Source: Cytobacillus sp. FSL H8-0458 (GTDB taxonomy: Bacteria > Bacillota > Bacilli > Bacillales > Cytobacillaceae). Taken from it: a stretch of DNA of 64,000 nt. The position numbers were made by a program, and so were the translations under genes. This document shows, piece by piece, positions 1 through 9,135 of this stretch. The first letter of the stretch is position 1. Each line of letters begins with the position of its first letter. Where the stretch lies: positions 2,232,001 through 2,296,000 of the forward strand of contig NZ_JBBOBR010000001.1 in the NCBI RefSeq assembly GCF_038002165.1. Direction: 5' to 3'. The notes beneath the pieces are model-generated. The model had not been told where the DNA came from and made no database searches. It saw nothing but the letters and a program-made list of their open reading frames with translations.

Positions 1-217
1 TTATTTGATGCGGAACACTGCTTGTTAAATCAGCAAAAATAATTATCCGGTGATGTTTTTTCAAAAAATTAATTAATTCTGTTTCATACTGTTTATGGCT
101 CATCTCTTCTGAAAACTCAAGGATGTCTAACTTTGGTTCGTTTCCCAATAAAAAACGGAGGGCAGATACAACTCCAGATGGAAAACCGCCATGACCTGTT
201 ATTAAAATTTGATGCAT
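1..217 (-). CDS. PTS mannose/fructose/sorbose-family EIIA component, N-terminal part
   Basis: Only the first 72 codons are inside the window; the gene runs off the left edge. The protein opens with a short beta strand and the motif ITGHGGFPSG, where His9 is the expected phospho-acceptor of mannose-family EIIA domains. The segment IIIFADLTSSVPHQI near the break matches the second conserved block, with SS where GG is usual. The domain would receive phosphate from HPr and pass it to an EIIB. The ATG has an AAGGGACGGAG-like site upstream and lies 31 bases after the YesL-like gene, so it ends the visible part of the glycosaminoglycan operon. Inference: the rest of an AgaVCDF-like PTS for GalNAc or unsaturated disaccharides lies to the left. 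Confidence 0.85.
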   Translation of the reverse strand, partial: MHQILITGHGGFPSGVVSALRFLLGNEPKLDILEFSEEMSHKQYETELINFLKKHHRIIIFADLTSSVPHQI

Positions 218-247
218 TCTCCGTCCCTTCTTCCCTGAATTTTTCTT

Positions 248-862
248 TCATTGGACAAATGCTGTTTGGTCCTCAGCCTGAACGTTTCCCGTTTTAAGAA
301 ACCCTTTAGACACCAGTGTATAACTCAGATAAGCTGTGATGCTAAAGCAAAACAAAGTTGCTGCCGGAAAATAATAAACAGCCCCGGCTGCCCCGGCAAG
401 AACTAATAATGTAAGAAGTGTAAAATGCAGGTTTCCAACCGAGAGCAGCAAGGTATTTTTAATGACATCTTTTAAAGATCCACGGTAATGTACTATGACA
501 GGAAATATGGTTACTGAGGCAAACACATATACGATACTTAACAGGAAGAGAAACGAAAAAAGGACGTATTTAAAGTTCGAATTCAACTGATTTGTTATAA
601 GGAAATCTGCAATCAGCAAACAGGAAAAGACCAGCCATATGGCACCAATAAGAAAGCTTTGCTTAAAGTTCTCCTTAAAGTGCCGGAAGAAAGCAGATGC
701 TAGTCTAATATCCTTATGATTCTGCCACTCCCGGACTACTCCAAACATAGCAGTGGTTGCCGGGAAAATGGTCAATACCGGAAGGCAAAACACCAGCCAA
801 AGCAGATTCAGCAAAAAAGCATTCATGATAAATTCCATTGTTCGATAAAGCTTGCCATCCAT
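248..862 (-). CDS. YesL-like DUF624 membrane protein
   Basis: A 204-residue protein with four to five hydrophobic segments (about residues 15-38, 72-92, 98-125, 143-165 and 168-185). Its N-terminal pattern (LLWLVFCLPVLTIFPATTAMF, then REW) is typical of DUF624/YesL. Members of this family accompany polysaccharide-degradation operons such as the rhamnogalacturonan cluster of Bacillus subtilis, but their biochemical role is unknown. It lies between the GH88 hydrolase and the PTS EIIA on the same strand with short gaps, so it is probably co-transcribed. An AAAGGGGA ribosome site precedes the start. The family assignment is firm; a function in transport or sensing would be a guess. Confidence 0.85.
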   Translation of the reverse strand: MDGKLYRTMEFIMNAFLLNLLWLVFCLPVLTIFPATTAMFGVVREWQNHKDIRLASAFFRHFKENFKQSFLIGAIWLVFSCLLIADFLITNQLNSNFKYVLFSFLFLLSIVYVFASVTIFPVIVHYRGSLKDVIKNTLLLSVGNLHFTLLTLLVLAGAAGAVYYFPAATLFCFSITAYLSYTLVSKGFLKTGNVQAEDQTAFVQ

Positions 863-942
863 ACCATTTTGTCCCCTTTCTTAATTAGAGAGGAAAGGGG
901 TACGCCAATCAATTGATTGTACGCCCTCCTAGACCCTGTCAC

Positions 943-2142
943 CTACCAGTACATTTTCCAATCCTTTACAAGTCGTATTAATGCTTCAAAATAGTAGTAA
1001 TCTCCCCAAATGCAGCTCTCATCCACTCCGCGGCGGCCGCCTTTATAATAGACAGCATGTTTAAGAATTCCATTTGCTTCACTGCCAACCTCAGTCGTAT
1101 AGTTTTCATACAGTGATTTAATCATCAAAAGGGCAGCATTTTCATAGACTTTTTTCTCCTGGTCCAATAATGGCAAATGCTTTGACATTTCCAATAGTCC
1201 GCACACTGCGATAGCTGCTGCAGAGCTGTCACGTTCCTCATCACCCTCTGTAAAAATTAAGTCCCAGTAGCAGATATGATCTTTCGGCAATCGATTTAAA
1301 TAATAGTTTGTCAGATTTTTCGCTAATTCTACTAAGCTCCAATCAGATATGTAGTGATAGCTGAGAGGAAAGCCATAAATGCCCCAGGACTGCCCGCGCG
1401 CCCAGCAGGAGTCATCGGAATAACCCTGTCGTGTATTGCCATACAATGGTTCACCTGTCTCAGGGTCCATATAGTAAGTGTGGAAGGTGGAGGCATCCGG
1501 TCTGACAATATATTGGGCTGCCTGATTTATATGTTTCTCAGCAATATTCCGGTAAGTAGGTTTGCCAGTCACTTCAGAAGCCCAATAAAGCAGTGGCAGG
1601 TTCATGTTGCAGTCAATGATCATCCTGCCGCGTTCACTTGGATCGTTAAGATTTCCCCAGGCCTGTATTATTCCCGCTTCTTCGTAATATCTGGTAATTA
1701 ATAAATCAGCGGCCTTAAGGGCAATTTCCTTTGCCTCCTCATTTCCTGTCAGCTTGTAAGCACTGACACAGCTAAGTGTGTATAGAAAGCCAAGGTCATG
1801 ATGGTCAACCTCAATCCGTTTTTCAAGCCGCTCTCTAAAGCTTTCAATATGCTTTTCAGCTATTTTTCGGTATTTTTCAAGCCCTGTATATTCATAAGCA
1901 AGCCATAGCATGCCGGTCCAAAAGCTTGTCGTCCATTCCACATTTTCAATCGGCTTATAGACAAGATTTACACTGCTGGAATCAGGGAATTTATCTGTGA
2001 ACACATCCAGGCTTTGATCTATTTTTGCTAACACATGTTTTATAGCTTTTTCGACAAAAACACGGTCTACAGCCGGAGTTTCTGTATAACGTTCAATATT
2101 CTTAATTGGTTCCTTTTGTACTTCTCCAACACTTATAGTCAT
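943..2142 (-). CDS. GH88 unsaturated glucuronyl hydrolase
   Basis: A 399-residue cytoplasmic protein with no signal peptide and the alpha6/alpha6-barrel pattern of glycoside hydrolase family 88. These enzymes hydrate and release the 4,5-unsaturated uronic acid from the non-reducing end of disaccharides made by polysaccharide lyases. The two catalytic aspartates of the family correspond to Asp116 in VDHHDLGFLYT and Asp177 in MIIDCNMNLPLL. RQGYSDDSCWARGQSWGIYG is the conserved substrate-binding block. The start has an AGAGGTG ribosome site. It lies directly after the sulfatase and in the same operon as a PL8 lyase, so chondroitin or hyaluronan disaccharides are the likely substrate. Released uronate would need KduI/KduD-type enzymes, which are not in the window. 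Confidence 0.93.
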   Translation of the reverse strand: MTISVGEVQKEPIKNIERYTETPAVDRVFVEKAIKHVLAKIDQSLDVFTDKFPDSSSVNLVYKPIENVEWTTSFWTGMLWLAYEYTGLEKYRKIAEKHIESFRERLEKRIEVDHHDLGFLYTLSCVSAYKLTGNEEAKEIALKAADLLITRYYEEAGIIQAWGNLNDPSERGRMIIDCNMNLPLLYWASEVTGKPTYRNIAEKHINQAAQYIVRPDASTFHTYYMDPETGEPLYGNTRQGYSDDSCWARGQSWGIYGFPLSYHYISDWSLVELAKNLTNYYLNRLPKDHICYWDLIFTEGDEERDSSAAAIAVCGLLEMSKHLPLLDQEKKVYENAALLMIKSLYENYTTEVGSEANGILKHAVYYKGGRRGVDESCIWGDYYYFEALIRLVKDWKMYW

Positions 2143-2200
2143 CTCACTGCACCTCTAACTTTGTAATTAATCTTTCATTCACTAGGGTTTAGTCCTCATC

Positions 2201-3664
2201 CTAAATTCTTTTTTTTGGTGTGACATTAATGCATGTTTGCCTGTCCATTAATCTGCGATAAAAAGGATCATTCAAATCCACCAGCCAGCAGCAGAGCTTT
2301 CTTTCGAGCTCCTTTGCAATCGGGTGGGATTCGGGATAATCAATGTGTTCTGGATGGAGCTGGTATTTGTCCTTTTGCAAATCGTATAGCAAACGGATTT
2401 GTTCGTCGCCCGGGGCATAGCCATGATGGATCACATAGGTAAACTCATGGGTTCGAATGGCTCGCCATCCATATTCGCGATTATTTAGTCCCGCTTTCTG
2501 AAATGCTTCAATAGCTTCCTTCCTTCCCGGATAGGCACACATATACGCTTCCTCCGGTCCGCTGATCTGCTGATTTAAAATGCAGCCTGACAAATCATTC
2601 CCCTCGACCGTATCAGGAACATCTAATTTCATGAGGCTGAGAAGGGTTGGCATGATATCAACCGTATTGAGCAGCAAATCTGTTCTGATTTGCGGAACCT
2701 TCTTTGGCCAGCGAATGCAAAATGGAACTCCGATCGACTCTTCGTACCATACATGCTTCGCCATCAACCCATGAGAGCCCATCATTTCTCCATGGTCAGA
2801 AGTCAATACCACAATCGTGTTCTCTTCCAGCTTTTCTTCCTTTAAATACTTTAAAATCCTGCCGAAGTGGTCATCTATTCCAGATATGGCTGCAAAGTAA
2901 TTCAATTGTTTATCCTTTAACTCTTCCATGCCTCCATCCATTGCTTCCCCGGTATGAACAGAGAAAGCGGATTGGTTCACGTTTTCCCTTAGTCTTATTC
3001 GTTCTCGATTGTAAAGCTTCCGGTATTTTTCCGGCACTTGATCAAACGGACTATGAGGCGGGTTCCAGGATAAAAATAATGCAAACGGCTGATCATCTCT
3101 TCGTGATTGAATATAATGTATCGCCTTGTCTGTCTCATGCTCCACTGACCATTGGTTCACGTTAATTTTCTCCGGGCAATCCTGCCAGTAATGCGGTGTG
3201 AGATGCTCATCCCATGCCCCATACGAATACCAATATTGGAACCCATGCCTTTTCGGTCCAGGTGGAGTATACGCATCCCAGCCGGCTGCACCGGATACCG
3301 GCTGGTCTGTTTCATTTAATTCCGGCAAATCGAGATGCCATTTTCCGATATATCCAGTCTGATAGCCATTTTCTGCAAGTACTTCGCTAATACAAATTTC
3401 ATCCTGACTTAAGCTGACATCTGCTCCAACTTTGCAATTCGTATAGACCCCGGTACTGTTTGGATACTTGCCTGTAAGCATGGATGCCCGGTGGGGAGAA
3501 CATAATGGAGAGCATGTGACGGCATTGGAAAAAATTGTGCCTTCCAGTGCAAACGCATCTATATTCGGTGTAAGCACATCATCCTCCCTCTCAAACCCTA
3601 CAGCCTGCCTGCGCCATTGATCTGCAAAAATATAAATCAAATTGGGCTTTTGTCGTCTCCCCAT
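2201..3664 (-). CDS. Cys-type arylsulfatase-family sulfatase
   Basis: A 487-residue sulfatase of the alkaline-phosphatase superfamily (S1 type). The formylglycine precursor is Cys55 in LCSPHRASMLTGKYP, which fits C-x-P-x-R. Asp15 and Gln16 (IFADQWR) start the metal site and Asp290-His291 (LTSDHGE) continue it; Lys108 and His110 (GKWHL) and Lys303 are also conserved. The open frame begins seven codons earlier, but only the inner ATG has a ribosome site (AAGGAGAG), so the start is placed there, 26 bases after the PL8 gene. There is no signal peptide, so it should act in the cytoplasm on imported sulfated disaccharides. The Cys must be oxidised by a maturation enzyme, and none is encoded in the window. 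Confidence 0.92.
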   Translation of the reverse strand: MGRRQKPNLIYIFADQWRRQAVGFEREDDVLTPNIDAFALEGTIFSNAVTCSPLCSPHRASMLTGKYPNSTGVYTNCKVGADVSLSQDEICISEVLAENGYQTGYIGKWHLDLPELNETDQPVSGAAGWDAYTPPGPKRHGFQYWYSYGAWDEHLTPHYWQDCPEKINVNQWSVEHETDKAIHYIQSRRDDQPFALFLSWNPPHSPFDQVPEKYRKLYNRERIRLRENVNQSAFSVHTGEAMDGGMEELKDKQLNYFAAISGIDDHFGRILKYLKEEKLEENTIVVLTSDHGEMMGSHGLMAKHVWYEESIGVPFCIRWPKKVPQIRTDLLLNTVDIMPTLLSLMKLDVPDTVEGNDLSGCILNQQISGPEEAYMCAYPGRKEAIEAFQKAGLNNREYGWRAIRTHEFTYVIHHGYAPGDEQIRLLYDLQKDKYQLHPEHIDYPESHPIAKELERKLCCWLVDLNDPFYRRLMDRQTCINVTPKKRI

Positions 3665-3690
3665 AGTCTCTCTCCTTTTTGTCATTTCGT

Positions 3691-6600
3691 TTATCTGATT
3701 GATTTCGGATTATAGCCTTTTTTGCTTGGTATCATTTTTAATTTGGCGGTTAACGATTTACCGTACATCTGTTTAACATTCACCTTCAGCTTAATCGAAG
3801 GCTTGGTTCGCTCAACCTGTATTTGTTCATCTGCTTCTAAAACCTTAAAGGCTTTTCCGTCAATGTTGATTTCAATCCACCCGCTGTTTTGCATCGTTGG
3901 ATCCGAAACGGCCAGCTCCAGCACTCCATCCTTCTCCTGCATTGTAATGGAAGCTTTTTGGTAAACAGTTAACGGACCTGCCGATTGCTTTTCATCCAGC
4001 CAGAAATTAGCACCGATGATGTTTTTCTTTAAATCCTGAACCGCTTGAACGGCAGAATCGTTTCGAAGTATTTTAATATCCGGTTTTGCAGCATAATTTC
4101 TTGTTTGCTCCGGTTTCAAACCTGGCAATAACACATAAGAATACGTTTCGTTTGCAGGGTTCAACCCATGGTCAAACCACATGGCTGTATAAGAACGCGT
4201 TATTTGTTCAGCCGGACCGCCATAATTAATGTCCTTCCAGGCGCCTGTACGCTGTTCTTTTTTCACCGTGAGCGTTTTAACTTCAGGGAAATAGTAACCA
4301 ATATCAGCCCCGGAAACATTTCCTTCCAGGTGTGCCCACTTGGCTTCTGCAGCTTGCAGTTCACCTTCGTTCAGCTCCTGCTTTTCACCATTGATAAGAA
4401 GCTGATTCGAGCCGTTATTCCGGATTTTGCGATTTTCAACAATCGTTTCAATCTGCCTGTTATCATCACTGCTGATTCCTGCACCGAGAGCAACAATTTC
4501 ATCATCAAACATAAACCATGATTTTTTGGCTGATAGCGAGCTGTTCCAGGCTTTGTAAGACATGCCTGCAGATCCATACCGGTTTAGCGTTGAGCCTCCT
4601 GTCCATGATTCTGATGAAGTGTGTTCACCGCTTCCATCGGCCCTCTTAATCGTATCAACCGTCGTGCCAGGCATCCGGTACGGGTCTACTGTTGGCCAGA
4701 AGTCATCGCTGTATTGTGCAAGATCGGCATTATACAAATACGTCATCCCTTCTCCGGTATACCATCCTTTCCGATTTTCATCATTCATATCTTCATAGTT
4801 TTGAATTCGGTTTGAATACATGCTGATACCAAAGGCATAGCCCGGTTTCCGATTAACCACCCGATCCATTGAAGCAAAAGTCTTATGATAATTAAGCTCC
4901 CCCCTTGGAGTGACGGACTGATTCTCAAGAAGCTGATTAGCTAAGACCATATCCCGGAAGCTGTTAGCATTGGCAAAATAATCGAAATACGAATCTTTCT
5001 GCAGCCAATACTTTGCCATTCTCTTGTATTTTTCCTTGTATGGTTCCGGTGCAAATTGAGCCATTCGAATGACCGTTTTTATAACCGTTTGGCCCGCCTG
5101 ATGGTCCTGAAGGAAATCACGTGAAATCGCTCTCCCTCTCACCATATCCATTAAAGCTCCTTTATACATAAACGGTTCATACGCTTCTTCAATCCAGTCA
5201 TAAACATTGTTCACTTTAGAGTCCTTTACATCCCATGCCGATCCGTTTAATAACTCAAGCATTTCTGTTAAGCCTTCAATTAACACAATTCCATAGGAAC
5301 CTGTGTAGGAAATATTTTCATGCTGCACAAAAGAGCCATCATCATAGAATCCATCCCCAGCTGTTACGTTTTCAAAAGTTTGACTTAGGGCATCTCTGGC
5401 AGAAGCGATTTTTTCTGCATCTTTTACAATTACTCCCCGTACTCCAACCACCTTACTGACATCAATCCTGTTAGCTCCGACAGCTTCTCGATACTTTTCA
5501 GGAGTTGTTGCTCCAGATTTCGTTGGATCCGGCTGAAAATGGTCTACAGTCTCTAAATAACGATGAATGGTTTCCTGATCCAAATAATCATACAAAAGCA
5601 CCAAAATGTTGTTTAATTCTTTTGGAACTCCAATTTCCCAGTGCCACCAGTTACTATATTGAACGATAGATTCGTTATAGCGATTCTCATAAAGCCATTC
5701 CAACGCATCCGATATATCTTTCAGTAATTTCGGATGGCGATAAAGGGGTGAATGTTCATTAGAAAAAGCCATAGCCATTGCGGTCAAATTCCGATAATTA
5801 TCACGGATGTCAGCAGAATCCTCAGTGCTTGCATATTTATACCACAAAAAAGTCCGATCATTATTCCTATCCATTGTCTTCCATAATAGTTCAGCTTTTT
5901 TTGATTGATTGAAAACCATTTCTTTCATTCGTTCATTTGAGTCATCATAAAAGTCAAGACTGGTCAATTGGGTTTCCCATTTCTTTCGGAGAACGTCGTA
6001 TTCATCCTGTATGGAAGGTGAAACAGTCACTTGAATTTCCTTTTTTAATCTCCCATCTGAAGTCTCAACTGTAATTACAGCATTTCCTGGTGATTTAGCT
6101 TCTACAAGTCCTTTCTGAACAGAGACAATATTATTATTGGAAGAACTCCATACCAATTGCCCTGCATCTCCATTCTCAGGATCAACTTCTGCTTGAAGTA
6201 AGCGCACCTGCTCTGCATTAAGCATAAGTTCTTTTGGACTAATTTCGAAGTCTTCAATTGCTGGCTGTTCTATCGCATCATTTCTTTTCACTTTGACCGT
6301 GCTGCTTGCTGTCAGACCATTATCCGTCACGGCCGTTATGACAGCTTCGCCTGCCTTCACCCCCTTCACCATGCCGTTTTCCACTTTTGCAATTGATTCA
6401 TCAGTCGAAAACCATGATATTTTAGAGCTTGCACCTGCCGGCTCAAGCTTTACATGTAAATCAGCTGTCTCCTGCTCTCGAATGGCCACTTCCTTGTTTT
6501 CAATTTCAATTGAAGTTGCCGGTTCTATCGATCGTAATGAAACATCATCAAACATGACTGTTCCTGTGCCTGTTTCAAAGAATAGCTGGACACGAATCCT

Positions 6601-7098
6601 GTCTGCATTTTCAGGTATCTTTATCTCCATTTTGATTTGTGACCAATCATGGGTTCCAGTTAATCGTGAGGAATAAAGAAGGCCAAGCTGCTGATTTCCA
6701 TCATAGGCAGCTACTCTCATTCTTGCTCCCTGTTCACTCACAATATTTTCTGTTTTTAACCATGTACTTAATTGATAGGTTATATTTCCATTTACAAGTA
6801 CATCCTGTGACACGGCAGTTCTCGATGTTTGTTCAGCCGAAATCAGCAGCCCATACTTACCTGTACGGCTGGCTTCCTCGGAAATAGATACAAAGGGACT
6901 TCCAGTTGGTTTCCACACGCTCCAATTAAGTGCTCCCATTTGGTCCCAGCCAGCATTTGGTGTTTCTGTACTTTCAAATCCGGTATTTAACAATCCTGCA
7001 GATCCACTTGCCATAGTCGATGGCACATGGACAGCCACTGCCATCAATAATGAAAGAATAATTAAAAAGGATAATCCCCTTTGATATTTTTTGTTCAT
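3691..7098 (-). CDS. Secreted PL8 polysaccharide lyase (hyaluronate/chondroitin AC lyase type)
   Basis: An 1,135-residue secreted enzyme. It has a signal peptide (residues 1-31), an N-terminal beta-sandwich carbohydrate-binding-like region (about 36-192), two bacterial Ig-like (BIG2) domains (about 195-271 and 285-360), an alpha/alpha toroid (about 370-680) and C-terminal beta sandwiches. The catalytic triad of family PL8 is complete: Asn543 (VGANRIDVSK), His593 and Tyr602 (FVQHENISYTGSYG). Spacing is identical to Asn349, His399 and Tyr408 of the pneumococcal hyaluronate lyase, and the aromatic patch Trp484-Trp485 is present. It cleaves the uronic acid linkage by beta-elimination. There is no LPXTG anchor, so it is probably released. 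The second of two tandem ATGs has the better distance to AAAGGAG. Confidence 0.93.
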   Translation of the reverse strand: MNKKYQRGLSFLIILSLLMAVAVHVPSTMASGSAGLLNTGFESTETPNAGWDQMGALNWSVWKPTGSPFVSISEEASRTGKYGLLISAEQTSRTAVSQDVLVNGNITYQLSTWLKTENIVSEQGARMRVAAYDGNQQLGLLYSSRLTGTHDWSQIKMEIKIPENADRIRVQLFFETGTGTVMFDDVSLRSIEPATSIEIENKEVAIREQETADLHVKLEPAGASSKISWFSTDESIAKVENGMVKGVKAGEAVITAVTDNGLTASSTVKVKRNDAIEQPAIEDFEISPKELMLNAEQVRLLQAEVDPENGDAGQLVWSSSNNNIVSVQKGLVEAKSPGNAVITVETSDGRLKKEIQVTVSPSIQDEYDVLRKKWETQLTSLDFYDDSNERMKEMVFNQSKKAELLWKTMDRNNDRTFLWYKYASTEDSADIRDNYRNLTAMAMAFSNEHSPLYRHPKLLKDISDALEWLYENRYNESIVQYSNWWHWEIGVPKELNNILVLLYDYLDQETIHRYLETVDHFQPDPTKSGATTPEKYREAVGANRIDVSKVVGVRGVIVKDAEKIASARDALSQTFENVTAGDGFYDDGSFVQHENISYTGSYGIVLIEGLTEMLELLNGSAWDVKDSKVNNVYDWIEEAYEPFMYKGALMDMVRGRAISRDFLQDHQAGQTVIKTVIRMAQFAPEPYKEKYKRMAKYWLQKDSYFDYFANANSFRDMVLANQLLENQSVTPRGELNYHKTFASMDRVVNRKPGYAFGISMYSNRIQNYEDMNDENRKGWYTGEGMTYLYNADLAQYSDDFWPTVDPYRMPGTTVDTIKRADGSGEHTSSESWTGGSTLNRYGSAGMSYKAWNSSLSAKKSWFMFDDEIVALGAGISSDDNRQIETIVENRKIRNNGSNQLLINGEKQELNEGELQAAEAKWAHLEGNVSGADIGYYFPEVKTLTVKKEQRTGAWKDINYGGPAEQITRSYTAMWFDHGLNPANETYSYVLLPGLKPEQTRNYAAKPDIKILRNDSAVQAVQDLKKNIIGANFWLDEKQSAGPLTVYQKASITMQEKDGVLELAVSDPTMQNSGWIEINIDGKAFKVLEADEQIQVERTKPSIKLKVNVKQMYGKSLTAKLKMIPSKKGYNPKSIR

Positions 7099-7266
7099 CA
7101 TTTCGCTCCTTTATGCTTTATCGCAGTCTAACTAGGTACCCCACTTTTAGTCAGAGCAAAGACAGGAGATTAATGGGGTTAAATGGCCCGTTGGGCAAGA
7201 TGGTTCTTCTCTGCAATCAGCAAGGGAGGAGTCAACGCGCTCCCAAAACTCCCACTGATCATGTGT

Positions 7267-8133
7267 TTACTTAATTCCGGTATTTGCAACACCCTTAATA
7301 AAGTGATCCTGGGCTAGGAAGTAAACAATGATGGTCGGCACAATCGCCGAAACAGCAGCAGCCATCAGAAGGGCATATTCCGTGTTATACTCTGTAATAA
7401 AGTGCTGAATTCCGAGTTGCAAAGTATATAAATGATCGGATGTGAGGTAGATTAATGGCCCCAAAAAGTCATTCCAGGAATGCATGAAGGAGAAAATGAC
7501 TAGAGTAGCAATAGCAGGCTTTGACAAAGGTAATATAATCCTCCAATAAATCCCAAATTCACTCAACCCATCAATTCTTGCTGCCTCCAGTAACTCATCC
7601 GGTATCGATAAGAAAAATTGCCGGAACAAAAAAACACCAAACGGATTAAACGCTCCCAGTATAATCAGTGCCCAATGAGAATTAACGAGACCAAGCTGCT
7701 TCATCAGCATAAACTGCGGAATCATCATGACTTGATAAGGAATCATCATCGTTGCAACATAAATAAAAAATAATCGATTGCTTTCAGGGAATTTAATTTT
7801 CGCAAAAGCATATCCAGCAAGGGAACTATTGATAATGACTAAAATCGTTGTAATGACAGCGATTTTTAAGGTATTCAAATAATAAAGATGGAACGGGACA
7901 GCCGTCCAGACCTTTGTGTAATTTTCCCAGCGGAATGTTTCTGGAATCCATTTAATCGGAAATCCGAAGATCTCCGTTTCTGCTTTTAATGAAGAGGACA
8001 ACATCCAAATAAAGGGTAATATCATTACGACCGACATTAGAATAATCAAAAGATATCTGATGATTTTGCCTCTAGATATTTTTTTACTATTTACCTCTTG
8101 GGCAGGAACAGAAGCCTCTGTTGCAATATTCAT
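7267..8133 (-). CDS. Carbohydrate ABC transporter permease, MalG type
   Basis: A 288-residue inner-membrane permease with six predicted membrane segments. The conserved EAA loop appears as EAARIDGLSEFGIYWRIILP (about residues 193-212), which contacts the ATPase. It pairs with the MalF-type permease just upstream and the lipoprotein at 9136-10437. No ATP-binding subunit is encoded nearby, as is usual for Bacillus sugar importers that share an MsmX-like ATPase. A ribosome site (AAGGAG) lies about 12 bases before the ATG. Cargo is inferred from context to be glycosaminoglycan oligosaccharides. Confidence 0.92.
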   Translation of the reverse strand: MNIATEASVPAQEVNSKKISRGKIIRYLLIILMSVVMILPFIWMLSSSLKAETEIFGFPIKWIPETFRWENYTKVWTAVPFHLYYLNTLKIAVITTILVIINSSLAGYAFAKIKFPESNRLFFIYVATMMIPYQVMMIPQFMLMKQLGLVNSHWALIILGAFNPFGVFLFRQFFLSIPDELLEAARIDGLSEFGIYWRIILPLSKPAIATLVIFSFMHSWNDFLGPLIYLTSDHLYTLQLGIQHFITEYNTEYALLMAAAVSAIVPTIIVYFLAQDHFIKGVANTGIK

Positions 8134-8167
8134 AGATTTTATCCACTCCTTTCTATTATTTTCTCTA

Positions 8168-9067
8168 TTAATAGTTGACCCATTTTTTTTGTCCTCTGAA
8201 TTGGATAATAGAAATCACTAAAATCAACAAGAACAATACATAAGCCATTGCTGAGGCGTACCCATACTCGAATTGCTTAAAAGCGGTATTATAAATGTCG
8301 TATACAAGAACATGGGTTGATCGGCCAGGCCCGCCACCGGTCAGAACGTATATTAAATCAAATACTTTGAATGAATTAATAACACCTATGATGGTTGTAA
8401 AGAATATTACCGGGGACAACATTGGAAGTGTGATATTAAAAAATTTGGAAATGGATCCAGCACCATCCAATTCGGCAGCTTCATAAAGATAATCCGGAAT
8501 ATTTTGAAGACCCGCTAAAAATAAGACCATGTAATAACCGACTGAATGCCAGATATAAACAATGGAGACGGAAATTAAGGCCCAGGTTGGGGAAGACAGC
8601 CATCCAGGCGGTTGTTCGATACCAAGCTTCATCAATGTTCCATTTATTGGTCCCAAGGTGGGATTAAAAATGAGCTGCCATACAGCTGCAACAGCAATCG
8701 TTGCCGTAACATATGGCAGGAAAACAGCAGTCCTGAAAACTTTTACAAACCGAATTCCACGATTTAATGCAACCGCGATTAAAACAGAAAGGAATAAGGT
8801 AACGGGAACAGAGATTAACATAAAGAGGACACTATTAATAAAGGAAATACGGAAATTAGCATCATATATTAATTGTTTATAATTTTCAAAACCAATAAAC
8901 TCGATACTGCCAAAGCCATTCCAAGAGGTAAAACTCATACAAAATGAGGCAATGACAGGAATAAGAATAAATACCAGAAAGCCAATAATGTTTGGCAGAA
9001 GGAAAGTATAAGCTGTTATCCGATTTCTACTTATGGTCATTGATTTTGCTTTTTTACCAAGCCTCAT
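8168..9067 (-). CDS. Carbohydrate ABC transporter permease, MalF type
   Basis: A 299-residue permease with six membrane segments and the EAA loop EAAELDGAGSISKFFNITLP in its C-terminal third. The open frame can begin at a GTG eleven codons earlier, but the AGAAGGAG site lies inside that extension and serves the inner ATG, which is chosen here. It forms the heteromeric channel with the MalG-type partner 34 bases downstream. Function in oligosaccharide uptake is secure at family level; the specific substrate is inferred from the adjoining lyase, sulfatase and GH88 genes. Confidence 0.92.
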   Translation of the reverse strand: MRLGKKAKSMTISRNRITAYTFLLPNIIGFLVFILIPVIASFCMSFTSWNGFGSIEFIGFENYKQLIYDANFRISFINSVLFMLISVPVTLFLSVLIAVALNRGIRFVKVFRTAVFLPYVTATIAVAAVWQLIFNPTLGPINGTLMKLGIEQPPGWLSSPTWALISVSIVYIWHSVGYYMVLFLAGLQNIPDYLYEAAELDGAGSISKFFNITLPMLSPVIFFTTIIGVINSFKVFDLIYVLTGGGPGRSTHVLVYDIYNTAFKQFEYGYASAMAYVLFLLILVISIIQFRGQKKWVNY

Positions 9068-9135
9068 TCTTTTTTCACTCCTTCTGTTAAAACTAGGCAC
9101 TGCTTATATAAATAACAGAGCAGTGCCCGCTGTTT

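Noticed and set aside
7102-7266. GGGAG/CTCCC hairpin between the MalG-type permease and the lyase gene, tested as an operon terminator
   Set aside because: The stem is short and no T tract follows on the coding strand; at most it is an RNA-processing site.
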